Of a stretch of 64,000 nucleotides of DNA, positions 25,180 through 32,991 are shown in pieces. How positions within the stretch are numbered: the first letter of the stretch is position 1; each line of letters starts with the position of its first letter. The notes under the pieces were generated by a model. The model made no database searches. It was not told the origin of the DNA and saw nothing but the letters and a program-made list of their open reading frames with translations. The position numbers were made by a program, and so were the translations under genes. The stretch is from Amycolatopsis sp. NBC_01488 (GTDB lineage: Bacteria; Actinomycetota; Actinomycetes; Mycobacteriales; Pseudonocardiaceae), in assembly GCF_036227105.1 (NCBI RefSeq), contig NZ_CP109434.1, forward strand, positions 1,368,001-1,432,000, given 5' to 3'.

Positions 25180-25756
25180 TCCGGTAGGAGAGGTGCGTGA
25201 CGCCGGTCCCTTCGACGACCTCGGGGCCGGACAGCGTGGTGGTGGCGTCGAGGCCGTCGAAGAACCGGACGCCGGAGCCGAGCAGCACCGGGATCAGGTC
25301 GACCTGGATGCCGTCGAGCAGGCCGAGGTTGAGGCACTGCTGCGCGATCTTGGTGCTGGCGACCGCGACGTTCTTGTCGCCGGCGACCTTCTTCGCCTGC
25401 TCGACGGCACTTTCGACGCCGTCGGTGACGAACGTGAACGGCGCGTCCGGGTGCGGCCAGTCCGCGGGCGCCTCGTGGGTGACGACGAAGACCGGCACGC
25501 CCATCGGGTGCTTGCCGCCCCAGCCCTGGGTGAGGTCGAACAGGTGGCGGCCGGCGATCAGCGCACCGACGTTGTCCATCGCGTCGCGCAGCATCTTCGC
25601 GCTGGCCTCGGAGGTCTTGAAGGTCGCCCACTCGACGGCGGTGGGGACCTCGACGTCGCCGTTGCCGAACCACTCGAACAGGTGATCGATGCGGTCCTGC
25701 GGGTCGGCGACGAACCCGTCGAGGGACATGGACATGTTGGCGATGACGTCAGCCAT
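25169..25756 (-). CDS. Dihydrofolate-reductase-family protein (RibD C-terminal type)
   Basis: 195 residues with a YwjB/RibD-C fold: N-terminal NMSMSLDGFVADP, a central ALIAGRHLFDLTQGWGG, and the C-terminal VDLIPVLLGSGVRFFDGL typical of NADPH-dependent reductases of this family. The actual substrate is not known; these proteins are rarely true folate reductases. The ATG at 25756 has AAAGGAGC 6 bp upstream. It is convergent with the ECF sigma gene and divergent from the methyltransferase/TetR pair. Confidence 0.88.
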   Translation of the reverse strand: MADVIANMSMSLDGFVADPQDRIDHLFEWFGNGDVEVPTAVEWATFKTSEASAKMLRDAMDNVGALIAGRHLFDLTQGWGGKHPMGVPVFVVTHEAPADWPHPDAPFTFVTDGVESAVEQAKKVAGDKNVAVASTKIAQQCLNLGLLDGIQVDLIPVLLGSGVRFFDGLDATTTLSGPEVVEGTGVTHLSYRIKR

Positions 25757-25873
25757 TTCTAGCTCCTTTGCGCTGGTCGGAGGCGGTTTGCCTCGCTGAA
25801 GGGAAGTCTTCCGCGACCGCCCGGCCGGAAGATCTGCCACCTGGCCGACATCCGGCGGCGGGTGGCCGATGCC

Positions 25874-25930
25874 TTGACAGCCGTGTTCGTCACCGGAACT
25901 ATGAACATGTGTTCATGAACGTGTGTTCAT
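25874..25930 (+). promoter_or_regulatory. Promoter with two overlapping TetR-type operators
   Basis: A consensus -35 TTGACA (25874-25879) is followed by a weak -10 region around 25897-25905. Two near-identical 16-bp palindromes follow, ATGAACATGTGTTCAT (25901-25916) and ATGAACGTGTGTTCAT (25915-25930). They share two bases and end 16 bp before the methyltransferase ATG. The TetR gene in this transcript is the likely ligand-responsive repressor. Confidence 0.72.
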
Positions 25931-25946
25931 CACGAAGGAGCTGGGG

Positions 25947-26765
25947 ATGACCGGGATCGTCAACACCGCGCAGGCCGAGGCCTGGAACGGCTACGAAGGG
26001 GAGCACTGGGCGTCGCACGCCGACCGGTACGACGCGGTGAACAGCGGGTTCAACGGCTACCTGCTCGACCGGGCCGGCCCGGACGACCGGGTGCTCGACA
26101 TCGGCTGCGGCAACGGCCAGCTGACGCGGCTCGCGGCGGCGCGGGCCCGGTCCGCGACCGGCGTCGACCTGTCCGGGCCGATGCTCGCGACCGCGCGCGA
26201 GCGGGCGGCGGAAGTGCCGAACGTGACGTTCGAGCAGGGCGACGTCCAGGTGCACCCGTTCGCCGAAGGCGGCTTCGACCTCGCGGTCAGTCGGTTCGGG
26301 GTGATGTTCTTCGCCGACCCGGTGGCAGCGTTCGCGAACGTCCGGCGGGCCCTGCGCCCGAGCGGGCGGCTCGCGTTCCTGTGCATGACGGCGCTGGCCG
26401 GCACCGACCTCGGCCGGGTGTTCGGCGCGCTGGCGGCGTACCTGCCCCAGCCCACCGGGCCGGACGGCAGCGGCCCGACGTCGTTCGCGGACCCGGCCCG
26501 GACGACCGGGGTCCTGACCGAAGCCGGCTTCGAGGACGTGGCGTGCACGCACGTCGAGGCCGACCAGGTCTGGGGGCACGACGTCCCCGACGCGGCGCGG
26601 TTCATCGGCGACTGGGGCCCGGTCCGCCACCACCTGGGCCTGGTCGACGACGCGACCGCCGCCCAGGCGAGGGAAGCGCTGAGGGCGGCGCTGACGCCGT
26701 TCGCGGGCCCGGACGCGGTCCGCCTGCGCGGGACGGCGTGGCTGGTCACGGGACGGAGGTCCTAG
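25947..26765 (+). CDS. SAM-dependent class I methyltransferase
   Basis: 272 residues. Motif I VLDIGCGNGQLTRLAAARA and the following GVDLSGPMLATARERA are the SAM-binding signatures; VSRFGVMFFADPVAAFANVRRALRPSGRL is the post-motif region of UbiE-like methyltransferases. The acceptor is unknown. The ATG at 25947 has AAGGAG (25935-25940) at 6 bp. The start lies just after two tandem TetR-type operators, and the TetR gene follows 15 bp after the stop, so substrate-induced derepression of an MT-TetR operon is likely. Confidence 0.9.
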   Translation: MTGIVNTAQAEAWNGYEGEHWASHADRYDAVNSGFNGYLLDRAGPDDRVLDIGCGNGQLTRLAAARARSATGVDLSGPMLATARERAAEVPNVTFEQGDVQVHPFAEGGFDLAVSRFGVMFFADPVAAFANVRRALRPSGRLAFLCMTALAGTDLGRVFGALAAYLPQPTGPDGSGPTSFADPARTTGVLTEAGFEDVACTHVEADQVWGHDVPDAARFIGDWGPVRHHLGLVDDATAAQAREALRAALTPFAGPDAVRLRGTAWLVTGRRS

Positions 26766-26780
26766 GCACGGGGTCCTACG

Positions 26781-27392
26781 ATGGTGGTGATGTCACCGAG
26801 GAAAGCCGCGGCCCAGCGGGACGGTCAGTCCCTGCACGACCTGCTGGTCGAAACCGCCCAGAAGATGATCGCCACGCACGGGACGACCGGCATGACCGTG
26901 CGGGAGATCGCGCGCATGGCCGGCGTCGCCGACGGCGTGCTCTACAACCACTTCTCCGACAAGGAGGAGCTGGTGGCCCGGGCCTTGCTGGAGCACGTGC
27001 GCACGACGGAAGCCGAGCTGGGCGACCTGCCGGTGGCCGGGGAAGGCACGCTCGAGGGCAACCTCCGCCGTCACCTGGAATTCGGTCTCGCGCTGCACAA
27101 GGTGATCGTGCCGGCCTTCAGCGGCCTGGTCGGGCAGCCGAGGGTGCTGCAGCGCTTCGCGGAGATCAGCGAGCGCTCCGGGTACTGGCGCGACCGCCTG
27201 GTGATCTACCTCAAGGACGAGCGAGCGCTGGGCAGGCTGCACCCCGAGTCCGAAGTGGACGCGGCGGCGGAAATGCTGGTCGGCTACTGCCACGCTTCGG
27301 TCATGGCGGCGGTCTTCCCGCACACCGGCCCCCTCGACCCGCCGTCGGTGGACTCGATCGTCAAGGCGGCGCTCCACGGCATCGCGCCGTAA
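26781..27392 (+). CDS. TetR-family transcriptional regulator
   Basis: 203 residues. The N-terminal DNA-binding domain is intact: AQKMIATHGTTGMTVREIARMAGVADGVLYNHFSDKEELVARAL. The C-terminal ligand domain is all-helical. Starts at 26781 and 26790 are both possible (MVVMSPRK); ribosome-site evidence is poor and translation may depend on the upstream methyltransferase gene. It most likely represses its own operon through the paired palindromes at 25901-25930. Confidence 0.92.
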   Translation: MVVMSPRKAAAQRDGQSLHDLLVETAQKMIATHGTTGMTVREIARMAGVADGVLYNHFSDKEELVARALLEHVRTTEAELGDLPVAGEGTLEGNLRRHLEFGLALHKVIVPAFSGLVGQPRVLQRFAEISERSGYWRDRLVIYLKDERALGRLHPESEVDAAAEMLVGYCHASVMAAVFPHTGPLDPPSVDSIVKAALHGIAP

Positions 27393-27483
27393 CAGCCGGG
27401 CCACGTCCGTCCTTTGTGGAGTTCTCGACACCAAACCCGCCATCCGCCACGAAGAAAGGCAAAGACCGAGGGACGCTGCCGCG

Positions 27484-27498
27484 ATACCCTCGCGGTAT
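27484..27498. promoter_or_regulatory. LysR-type box overlapping the LysR start codon
   Basis: ATACCCTCGCGGTAT is an ATAC-N7-GTAT inverted repeat (T-N11-A type) whose right arm includes the first bases of the ATG at 27497. It suggests autoregulation by steric block. Confidence 0.5.
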
Positions 27499-28396
27499 GG
27501 ACGACGTCGAGGTCCGTGAGCTGCGGTACTTCCGCGCGGTCGCCGAAGAGCTGAACTTCTCCCGCGCCGCCGAGCGGCTCGGGATGGCGCAGCCACCGCT
27601 GTCCCGCGCGATCCGGTTGCTGGAGCGGCGGCTGGGCGTCCAGCTCTTCGAACGCACCAGCCGGCACGTCGCCATGACCCCGGCCGGGGAAGTCCTGTTC
27701 GCGGAGTCGGCGAAGGCACTGGACGCGGTCACCACCGCGGTCCGGAGCACCCGGCGGGCAGCGCTGCGGCCGCCGGCGCTCGTCGTCACCGCGAAACCCG
27801 GCTTCGCCGTCGACCTGCTGCGGCGGATCGCCGACCGCCATCCCGAGCCGGTCGAAATCCGGCTCGGCGAGTTCGGCGAGCGGGCGGGCCTTCCGCGTGA
27901 CTGCCGGACTGACGTGGCCTTGCTCGGCTGTCCGGGCGACCAGGGCGACCTGGACGTCGAGGTGCTCTTCACCGAGCAGCGGGTCGCCGCGCTGCCGGTG
28001 CGGCACGAGCTGGCCGGCCGGTGCTCCCTCACCTGCGCGGACTTCGCCGGGCGGGCGACGCCGTCGTGGCCGGACGCGTCGGGCGCGGATCGGGCCTACT
28101 GGTCGGGTGCGGACGTGACCGGCAGCCTGGGCACGCCGGGGCCGGTCGTGCACGACAGCGCCCAGCTGCTGGCGGCCGTCGCGCTCGGGCGGGCGATCGC
28201 GCTGCTGCCCGGGTCGGTCGCGGAGGCGCACCGCCGGCCGGACGTCGTCTACCGGCCGGTGGTCGACGCGACGCCGTACTCGCTCGCCCTCGCCTGGCCG
28301 GCGGGTGCGCGGGACCTGCGAATCGCGCGGTTCGTGCGAACCGCCGTCGAGGTCAGCGAAGCACAACCTCGACCGGGCGCCGTCCCGGCGGGGTGA
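27497..28396 (+). CDS. LysR-family transcriptional regulator
   Basis: 299 residues. The N-terminal winged helix (ELRYFRAVAEELNFSRAAERLGMAQPPLSRAIRLLERRLGVQLFERT) is textbook LysR. The effector-binding domain continues to the end with IALLPGSVAEAHRR. Its target is unclear because the neighbouring genes run the same way or converge. It overlaps the convergent transglutaminase-like gene by 44 bp. A palindromic LysR box spans its own start codon. Confidence 0.93.
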   Translation: MDDVEVRELRYFRAVAEELNFSRAAERLGMAQPPLSRAIRLLERRLGVQLFERTSRHVAMTPAGEVLFAESAKALDAVTTAVRSTRRAALRPPALVVTAKPGFAVDLLRRIADRHPEPVEIRLGEFGERAGLPRDCRTDVALLGCPGDQGDLDVEVLFTEQRVAALPVRHELAGRCSLTCADFAGRATPSWPDASGADRAYWSGADVTGSLGTPGPVVHDSAQLLAAVALGRAIALLPGSVAEAHRRPDVVYRPVVDATPYSLALAWPAGARDLRIARFVRTAVEVSEAQPRPGAVPAG

Positions 28397-29216
28397 CCGA
28401 GCGGATCACCGGCGGCACCCGCAGGTCCTCGGCTTCGAACAGCACGCGCAGCTGCTCGAGGTCGGCGTCGGCCAGCACTTCGGCCAGCTCGTCCGCGCGG
28501 GCGACGGCAGCCGGGGTGAGCGGGGCTTCGTCGGAAAGGTCGCCCCAGACGTCCCACAGGATCATCTCCTGCTTGTTCAGCGCGGCGAGGTCGAGCACGA
28601 GGTTGTGCCGCGCGTACGGCAGGCCGCGCAGGAACGGCACGTCCAGGTCCGGCGAAACCACGAGCCGCGCGGGCTCGATGTCTCCCGAGCGGGCCGCGGC
28701 CCAGGCGTCCGCGCCGACGAGGAACTGGTCGCGGGGGACGTCCAGGAGGTCGACCTCGCCGAAGTCGTCCGACAGCTGGGGTTCGACCAGGCGCCAGCCG
28801 TCGGGGGACCACACCTCCGCGACGACGTGGTCGAGGTACCAGCCCGGCACCAGGTAGCTCGCGAAGCCGACCCGGGCGCGGGCCGGGATGCCGTGGTGGC
28901 GGGCCATCGAGACGAACAGCAGCGTGAAGTCGCGGCAGCAGCCGACGATCCGGTGCACCGGCGAGCGCGGTGAACCGGGCGGGGCGGGATCGAGTTCGCG
29001 CAGCCGCGCGAACATGTCCGACGCATACCGCAGGTCGATCTCTTTGCCGCGCGAAGCCGGGAAGCCGTGCCGTGTGATGTCGCCGTACGCCCAGTAGTGG
29101 AACACCAGCTCGGACGCCGCCCGGCGCAGGGCCGCGAGATCGCGCGGGGCACCGTCGAGCCACGACGACTGCGCGCCTGGGTCGGAGAAGCGACTGTGGC
29201 CGACGTACCAATCCAT
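28353..29216 (-). CDS. Transglutaminase-like domain protein
   Basis: 287 residues, cytoplasmic by sequence. The transglutaminase-like core is visible: Cys in VGCCRDFTLLFVSMARHHGIPARARVGFASYL, His in LDHVVAEVW, and an acidic residue in WRLVEPQL, where Glu replaces the more usual Asp. Proteins of this group are cysteine proteases or amidases of unknown substrate. No signal peptide. The 3' end overlaps the LysR gene by 44 bp, and the GlxA-type regulator gene ends 19 bp upstream on the same strand. Confidence 0.85.
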   Translation of the reverse strand: MDWYVGHSRFSDPGAQSSWLDGAPRDLAALRRAASELVFHYWAYGDITRHGFPASRGKEIDLRYASDMFARLRELDPAPPGSPRSPVHRIVGCCRDFTLLFVSMARHHGIPARARVGFASYLVPGWYLDHVVAEVWSPDGWRLVEPQLSDDFGEVDLLDVPRDQFLVGADAWAAARSGDIEPARLVVSPDLDVPFLRGLPYARHNLVLDLAALNKQEMILWDVWGDLSDEAPLTPAAVARADELAEVLADADLEQLRVLFEAEDLRVPPVIRSVTPPGRRPVEVVLR

Positions 29217-29235
29217 CGCCTCAGCGTACGAAAAT

Positions 29236-30234
29236 TCAGCCCGCCTGCGTAGCGAGTTCTCCGCGGAACGTCGTGCGGTAGGCGCTCGGGGAAACCCCGA
29301 GAGCGGCCTGGAAGTGCTGGCGCAGCGACGCCGCCGTGCCGAAGCCGGCCTCGGCGGCGACGCGGTCGACCGGCAGGTCCGACTCCTCCAGCAGCTGGCG
29401 GGCGCGCTCGATGCGTTGCTGCGTAAGCCATTGCAACGCCGAGATGCCGACCTCCTCGCGGAAGCGGCGGGTGAACGTCCGGGTGCTCATCGCTTCGCGG
29501 GCGGCGAGCTCGCGCAACGTCAGCGGGCGGTGCAAGTTCTCGAGCGCCCACGCCCGCGCGGCCTTCGTCGACGACGTGCGCGGCTCGGGCACCGGCCGCC
29601 GGACGAACTGGGCCTGGCCGCCTTCGCGGTGCGGGGAGACCACTGTGCCGCGGGCGACTTCGTTGGCGACGGCGGTGCCGTGGTCGCGGCGGATCATGTG
29701 CAGCACCAAGTCGATCCCCGACGCGACACCCGCCGACGTCAGGACGTTGCCGTCGTCGGTGTAGAGCACGCACGGGTCGACCTCGACCTCCGGGAACCGG
29801 TTCTGCAGTTCGTCGGCGGAGCGCCAGTGGGTCGTCGCGCGGCGGCCGTCGAGCAGGCCGGCCGCGGCGAGCACGAACGCGCCCGTGCAGATCGACGCGA
29901 TCCGCGCGTCCCCCGGGATCCGGTCCAGCGCGGCCGCGAGGGGCGGCGTCAGCACGCGCGCCATCGGCTCGTACTCGACGAGCGACGCCGGGACGATCAC
30001 GGTGTCGGCCTCGGCCAGCACCTCGGGGCCGCGGTCGACCGGGATGGTGACGTCGGAGTCGGTGCGGACCGGCCCGGGTTCGAGGGTGCAGGTCACGACC
30101 TCGTACAGCGGCTCGCCCGAGGCCGAGCGCGCCTGCCCGAAGAGCCGGTGGACGATGCCCAGCTCCATCACGAGCATGCCGTGCCTGACCAGCACGGCGA
30201 CGTGGTGACGGGAAGGGTGCACGAAGGCGGCCAT
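29236..30234 (-). CDS. GlxA-type AraC-family regulator with DJ-1/PfpI domain
   Basis: 332 residues from ATG 30234; an upstream in-frame ATG at 30261 would add nine residues with no better ribosome site. The N-terminal DJ-1/PfpI-like domain (about 10-180) has the nucleophile-elbow sequence SICTGAFVLAAAGLLDGRRATTHW. The C-terminal AraC domain has both helix-turn-helices (LTLRELAAREAMSTRTFTRRF and DLPVDRVAAEAGFGTAASLRQHF). Such proteins regulate amine or betaine catabolism and stress genes. The 172 bp upstream, to the SDR gene at 30407, contain no convincing gene. Confidence 0.92.
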   Translation of the reverse strand: MAAFVHPSRHHVAVLVRHGMLVMELGIVHRLFGQARSASGEPLYEVVTCTLEPGPVRTDSDVTIPVDRGPEVLAEADTVIVPASLVEYEPMARVLTPPLAAALDRIPGDARIASICTGAFVLAAAGLLDGRRATTHWRSADELQNRFPEVEVDPCVLYTDDGNVLTSAGVASGIDLVLHMIRRDHGTAVANEVARGTVVSPHREGGQAQFVRRPVPEPRTSSTKAARAWALENLHRPLTLRELAAREAMSTRTFTRRFREEVGISALQWLTQQRIERARQLLEESDLPVDRVAAEAGFGTAASLRQHFQAALGVSPSAYRTTFRGELATQAG

Positions 30235-30406
30235 GGCTCGATTCTTGCACATGTCGGCCATCAGGCCACTCGATCGAGCCGGACCTGCGTGAACATCGGT
30301 TCTACGAAAGCAAAACGGCGGCGACTACGACGACGACCTCGTCCTGCGGCCCCAGCACGCCCCCGGCGCGACGGGCCTGGCCATCCACCTCACCTGAAGC
30401 CGTGAA

Positions 30407-31144
30407 CTACGCGGGCAGCGTGAGCCGTTGTCCCAGGCCGCCGTCCACCGGCAGGTCGGCTCCCGTCGTGAACGTCGCTTCGAACGCCAGGAACAGCACC
30501 GCCGCCGCCACTTCCTCCGGCCTCGCGTGCCTCTTCAACGGCGTCACCTCGTCGCCGGTCTTCTTGAACGCCGCGAGCACCGCCTCCGGCACCCCCGTCA
30601 CCCCCATCGTCGGGGTGTCCGTGTAGCCCGGGCTCACCACGTTCACCCGGATGCCGCGCGGTGCCAGCTCGGCCGCGTACGTCAGCGCGAACGAGCGCAC
30701 CGCCGCCTTCGCCGCCGAATACGGGCCCATTCCCGCGATGCCCGCCCCGGCCGCCACCGACGTCGTGAACACGAACGACCCGCCCGGCCGCACCAAGCCC
30801 GCCAGCCGCTGCGCCGTGAAGTACGCGCCCTTCGTGTTGACGTCGAACGTGCGGTCGTAGACCTCCGGCGTCGTCTCCCGATACGGCGTCAACGTAGCGA
30901 AACCCACGTTGACGAACACCAGGTCCAGCGCACCCAACCGCTCGGCGGCCACCGCGGAAAGCGCGTCGATGTCGGCCAGCGACGACGCGTCCGACGACAG
31001 CCAGTGCGCCGGCAGGTCCAGCCCCGACACGTCGCGGCCGGTCGCCAGGACCTCCGCGCCGCCGTCCAGCAACGCCCGCACCACCGCGAGCCCCATTCCG
31101 TGCGTGCCGCCCGTGACGACCGCCTTCTTCCCCGCGTACTTCAC
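30407..31144 (-). CDS. SDR-family oxidoreductase
   Basis: 245 residues. Complete classical SDR: TGGTHGMGLAV cofactor motif, DLVFVNVG in place of NAG, Ser in VFTTSVAAG, YSAAK catalytic Tyr/Lys and the PVDGG C-terminal motif. The GTG start overlaps the stop of the imine-reductase-like gene by 4 bp (GTGA), so the pair is co-translated. Together with that gene and the divergent HxlR regulator it forms a small redox unit, probably induced by an electrophile or oxidant (inference). Confidence 0.92.
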   Translation of the reverse strand: MKYAGKKAVVTGGTHGMGLAVVRALLDGGAEVLATGRDVSGLDLPAHWLSSDASSLADIDALSAVAAERLGALDLVFVNVGFATLTPYRETTPEVYDRTFDVNTKGAYFTAQRLAGLVRPGGSFVFTTSVAAGAGIAGMGPYSAAKAAVRSFALTYAAELAPRGIRVNVVSPGYTDTPTMGVTGVPEAVLAAFKKTGDEVTPLKRHARPEEVAAAVLFLAFEATFTTGADLPVDGGLGQRLTLPA

Positions 31145-32001
31145 CGGATCTCCTCGATGACGCTCGCGATCGCGTGCGCGCCGTGGCCCGCCGCCACCGC
31201 GCGGTCGAACAGCTCCCGCACCGCCGCCGGGACCGAAGACCCGATCCCCTGCGCGCGGCTGGTCTCCACCAGCAGGCCGAGCCCGGCCGCGTTGATGTCC
31301 AAAGCGGACACGTCCGTTTCGTAGTCCCCGCTCGCGACCTGCGCGCCGATCCCCGGCAGGAACCCGCCGACGGCCGAAAGCCAGGACGACGCCATCGGCG
31401 TGAACGTCGCAGGCGTGACGCCCTCGGTCCCGACCAGCGCCAGCGCGTGCAGGTACCCGGCCATCGTCGACCACATGATGCCCAGCAGCGCCAGGTCGTA
31501 CAGCGCCGCCAAACCCGCGTCCTCGCCGAGGAACACCGGCTCCCCCAGCACCGACAACACTTCGCGCTGCACGGAAAACGCCGATGGCGAACCGCTGTAC
31601 AGGATGCGCGCGGCCGACGTCCCGATGCCCTGCGGCACCGCCATGATCACGCCGTCCACGTACTCGATGCCCGCCGACGACGCCCACGCGGCCAGGTCGC
31701 GAGCCTGCGCCGGCGTCCCCGAGGTGAGGTTGACCAGCACCTTCGGAGACGCACCCGCCAGCACCGGCCGCTGACTGTCGTATGTGGACAGACAGCTGAG
31801 CACGACGTCCGCCGTCGCCACCTCCGCCGGCGTGGCCGCGAGCCGCGCGCCGCGGTCGAGCAACGGACCCGCCTTGAGCGGCGACCGGTTCCACACCACG
31901 ACGTCGTGACCCGCCCCCAGCAACGCCCCGGCGAGGGCGGCGCCCATCCGCCCCAGGCCCAGCACGCCCACCTGTTTCTTGCTTTCTCCCATGCCGATCA
32001 T
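31141..32001 (-). CDS. NAD(P)-binding beta-hydroxyacid dehydrogenase/imine reductase-like protein
   Basis: 286 residues. The N-terminal Rossmann domain GVLGLGRMGAALAGALLGAGHDVVVWNRS has Arg after Asn, consistent with NADPH use. The long interdomain helix and the C-terminal part match imine reductases: LYDLALLGIMWSTMAGYLHA, with Asp169 at the position I recall as the proton donor of R-type IREDs. The family Lys of true hydroxyacid dehydrogenases is not visible, favouring the IRED group. ATG 32001 or 31992 may be used. It is the first gene of the IRED-SDR operon, divergent from HxlR. Confidence 0.82.
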   Translation of the reverse strand: MIGMGESKKQVGVLGLGRMGAALAGALLGAGHDVVVWNRSPLKAGPLLDRGARLAATPAEVATADVVLSCLSTYDSQRPVLAGASPKVLVNLTSGTPAQARDLAAWASSAGIEYVDGVIMAVPQGIGTSAARILYSGSPSAFSVQREVLSVLGEPVFLGEDAGLAALYDLALLGIMWSTMAGYLHALALVGTEGVTPATFTPMASSWLSAVGGFLPGIGAQVASGDYETDVSALDINAAGLGLLVETSRAQGIGSSVPAAVRELFDRAVAAGHGAHAIASVIEEIR

Positions 32002-32029
32002 GCTGCTGCCGGCGCTTTACACTGGACAA

Positions 32030-32052
32030 GTACCGACTAATGAGTCGGGTAC
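32030..32052. promoter_or_regulatory. Inverted repeat between the HxlR gene and the IRED-SDR operon
   Basis: GTACCGACT (32030-32038) and AGTCGGGTAC (32043-32052) form an inverted repeat with one unpaired base around AATG. It lies in the 74-bp divergent gap and is the likely HxlR operator controlling both directions. Confidence 0.6.
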
Positions 32053-32075
32053 CCACCGAAAGGTAAGGATCCTGG

Positions 32076-32435
32076 ATGCTGGCGAGAACCTACCGCTGCG
32101 GACTGGACGCGGCGATCGACGTCGTCGGCGGCCGCTGGAAGGCGCTGATCCTGTGGGCGCTGCACGCCGAACCGCTGCGATTCGGGGAGCTGAAGCGAAA
32201 GGTCAGCGGGATCAGCGAGAAGATGCTGATCCAGGCACTGCGGGAGCTGGAGGCGGACGAGGTCGTGCACCGCGAGGTGTTCCCCGAGATCCCGCCGAAG
32301 GTCGAGTACTCGCTGACCGAGCTGGGTCAGCGGCTCAATACCGCGTTGCTGCCGCTGGGCGACTGGGGCGAGGAAAACATGGCCGGCATCGCGAAACGCC
32401 GCGGCGTCACGCCCGCGCCGCCGCATACTCCTTGA
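32076..32435 (+). CDS. HxlR-family transcriptional regulator
   Basis: 119 residues, standard HxlR length. CGLDAAIDVVGGRWKALILWAL, the Cys near the N-terminus (thiol sensor in some members), the winged helix LRFGELKRKVSGISEKMLIQALRELE and the wing VEYSLTELG are present. It is divergent from the imine-reductase/SDR operon and probably represses it through the inverted repeat in the shared gap. Confidence 0.93.
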   Translation: MLARTYRCGLDAAIDVVGGRWKALILWALHAEPLRFGELKRKVSGISEKMLIQALRELEADEVVHREVFPEIPPKVEYSLTELGQRLNTALLPLGDWGEENMAGIAKRRGVTPAPPHTP

Positions 32436-32748
32436 GCGTGATCGCGTTGCCCGCCTTGAGCGGCAGCTCCTCGATCACCTTGCGCCACGGCAGGTACGGC
32501 AGCAGCTTGTAGTTGAGGTTGCGCATCCGGATCCACCCGCGGGTCGGCGGGACGAACCACTTCCCGTTGCCCTGCGCCAGCTTCTGGCAGGTTTCGACGA
32601 AGCCGCGCATCTCCTCGTGGTAGGCCGCGAACGCGGTGGTGTGGTCGCCGGCCGCGGCCGCGAGCTCACCCGCCAGCACGTACGCGCCGACGATCGCGAG
32701 GCTCGTCCCCATCCCCGAGAGCGGCGCGGCGCAGTACGCGGCGTCGCC
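32407..32748 (-). pseudogene. 3' remnant of an FAD-dependent monooxygenase
   Basis: The frame encodes the C-terminal third of an FAD-dependent monooxygenase: GDAAYCAAPLSGMGTSLAIVGAYVLAGEL is the classic GD motif that contacts FAD ribityl, followed by WFVPPTRGWIRMRN and the family's tail. Upstream of the GD motif similarity stops abruptly and the frame reads antisense to a TetR remnant. The N-terminal Rossmann domain is absent, so no functional enzyme can be made. Confidence 0.8.
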
Positions 32749-32751
32749 GCC

Positions 32752-32991
32752 CGACCTGGCCCCCGAAGTGCGCACGCAGCTGGCGAACGCCCTCGAGCTG
32801 GCCCGCTCGACCTGGCGAATCTCTTCCAGGGCCTCGACGACGAGGGTGACGAAGCCCGGGCCGTCGGCACGGTGCACCAGGCCCTACTGTCGGGGGTGAT
32901 GCTCCAGTGGCTGATCGACCCGGACCGCGCCCCCTCGGGCGCCGACCTGGTCCGCGGCCTGCGCCTGATCGCGACGGACGTCCTGACTTAG
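32752..32991 (+). pseudogene. 3' remnant of a TetR regulator, also frameshifted
   Basis: Reading from 32752, PDLAPEVRTQLANALELA continues after a -1-type frame change near 32805 into LANLFQGLDDEGDEARAVGTVHQ, then SGVMLQWLIDPDRAPSGADLVRGL, a typical TetR C-terminal ligand domain ending at the stop 32989-32991. The DNA-binding half is missing. Its 5' end abuts the truncated end of the monooxygenase remnant on the opposite strand. Confidence 0.72.

Noticed and set aside
30262..30406. Possible remnant of a small gene: a short open stretch ends in LRPQHAPGATGLAIHLT before a stop at about 30400.
   Set aside because: Only about 35 codons, a frame change would be needed to extend it, and no family was recognised; left as non-coding.
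32407..32877. An intact 156-residue oxidoreductase.
   Set aside because: The first 43 codons are antisense to the TetR remnant; the FAD-binding N-terminal domain is absent, so it is a remnant and not a functional short enzyme.
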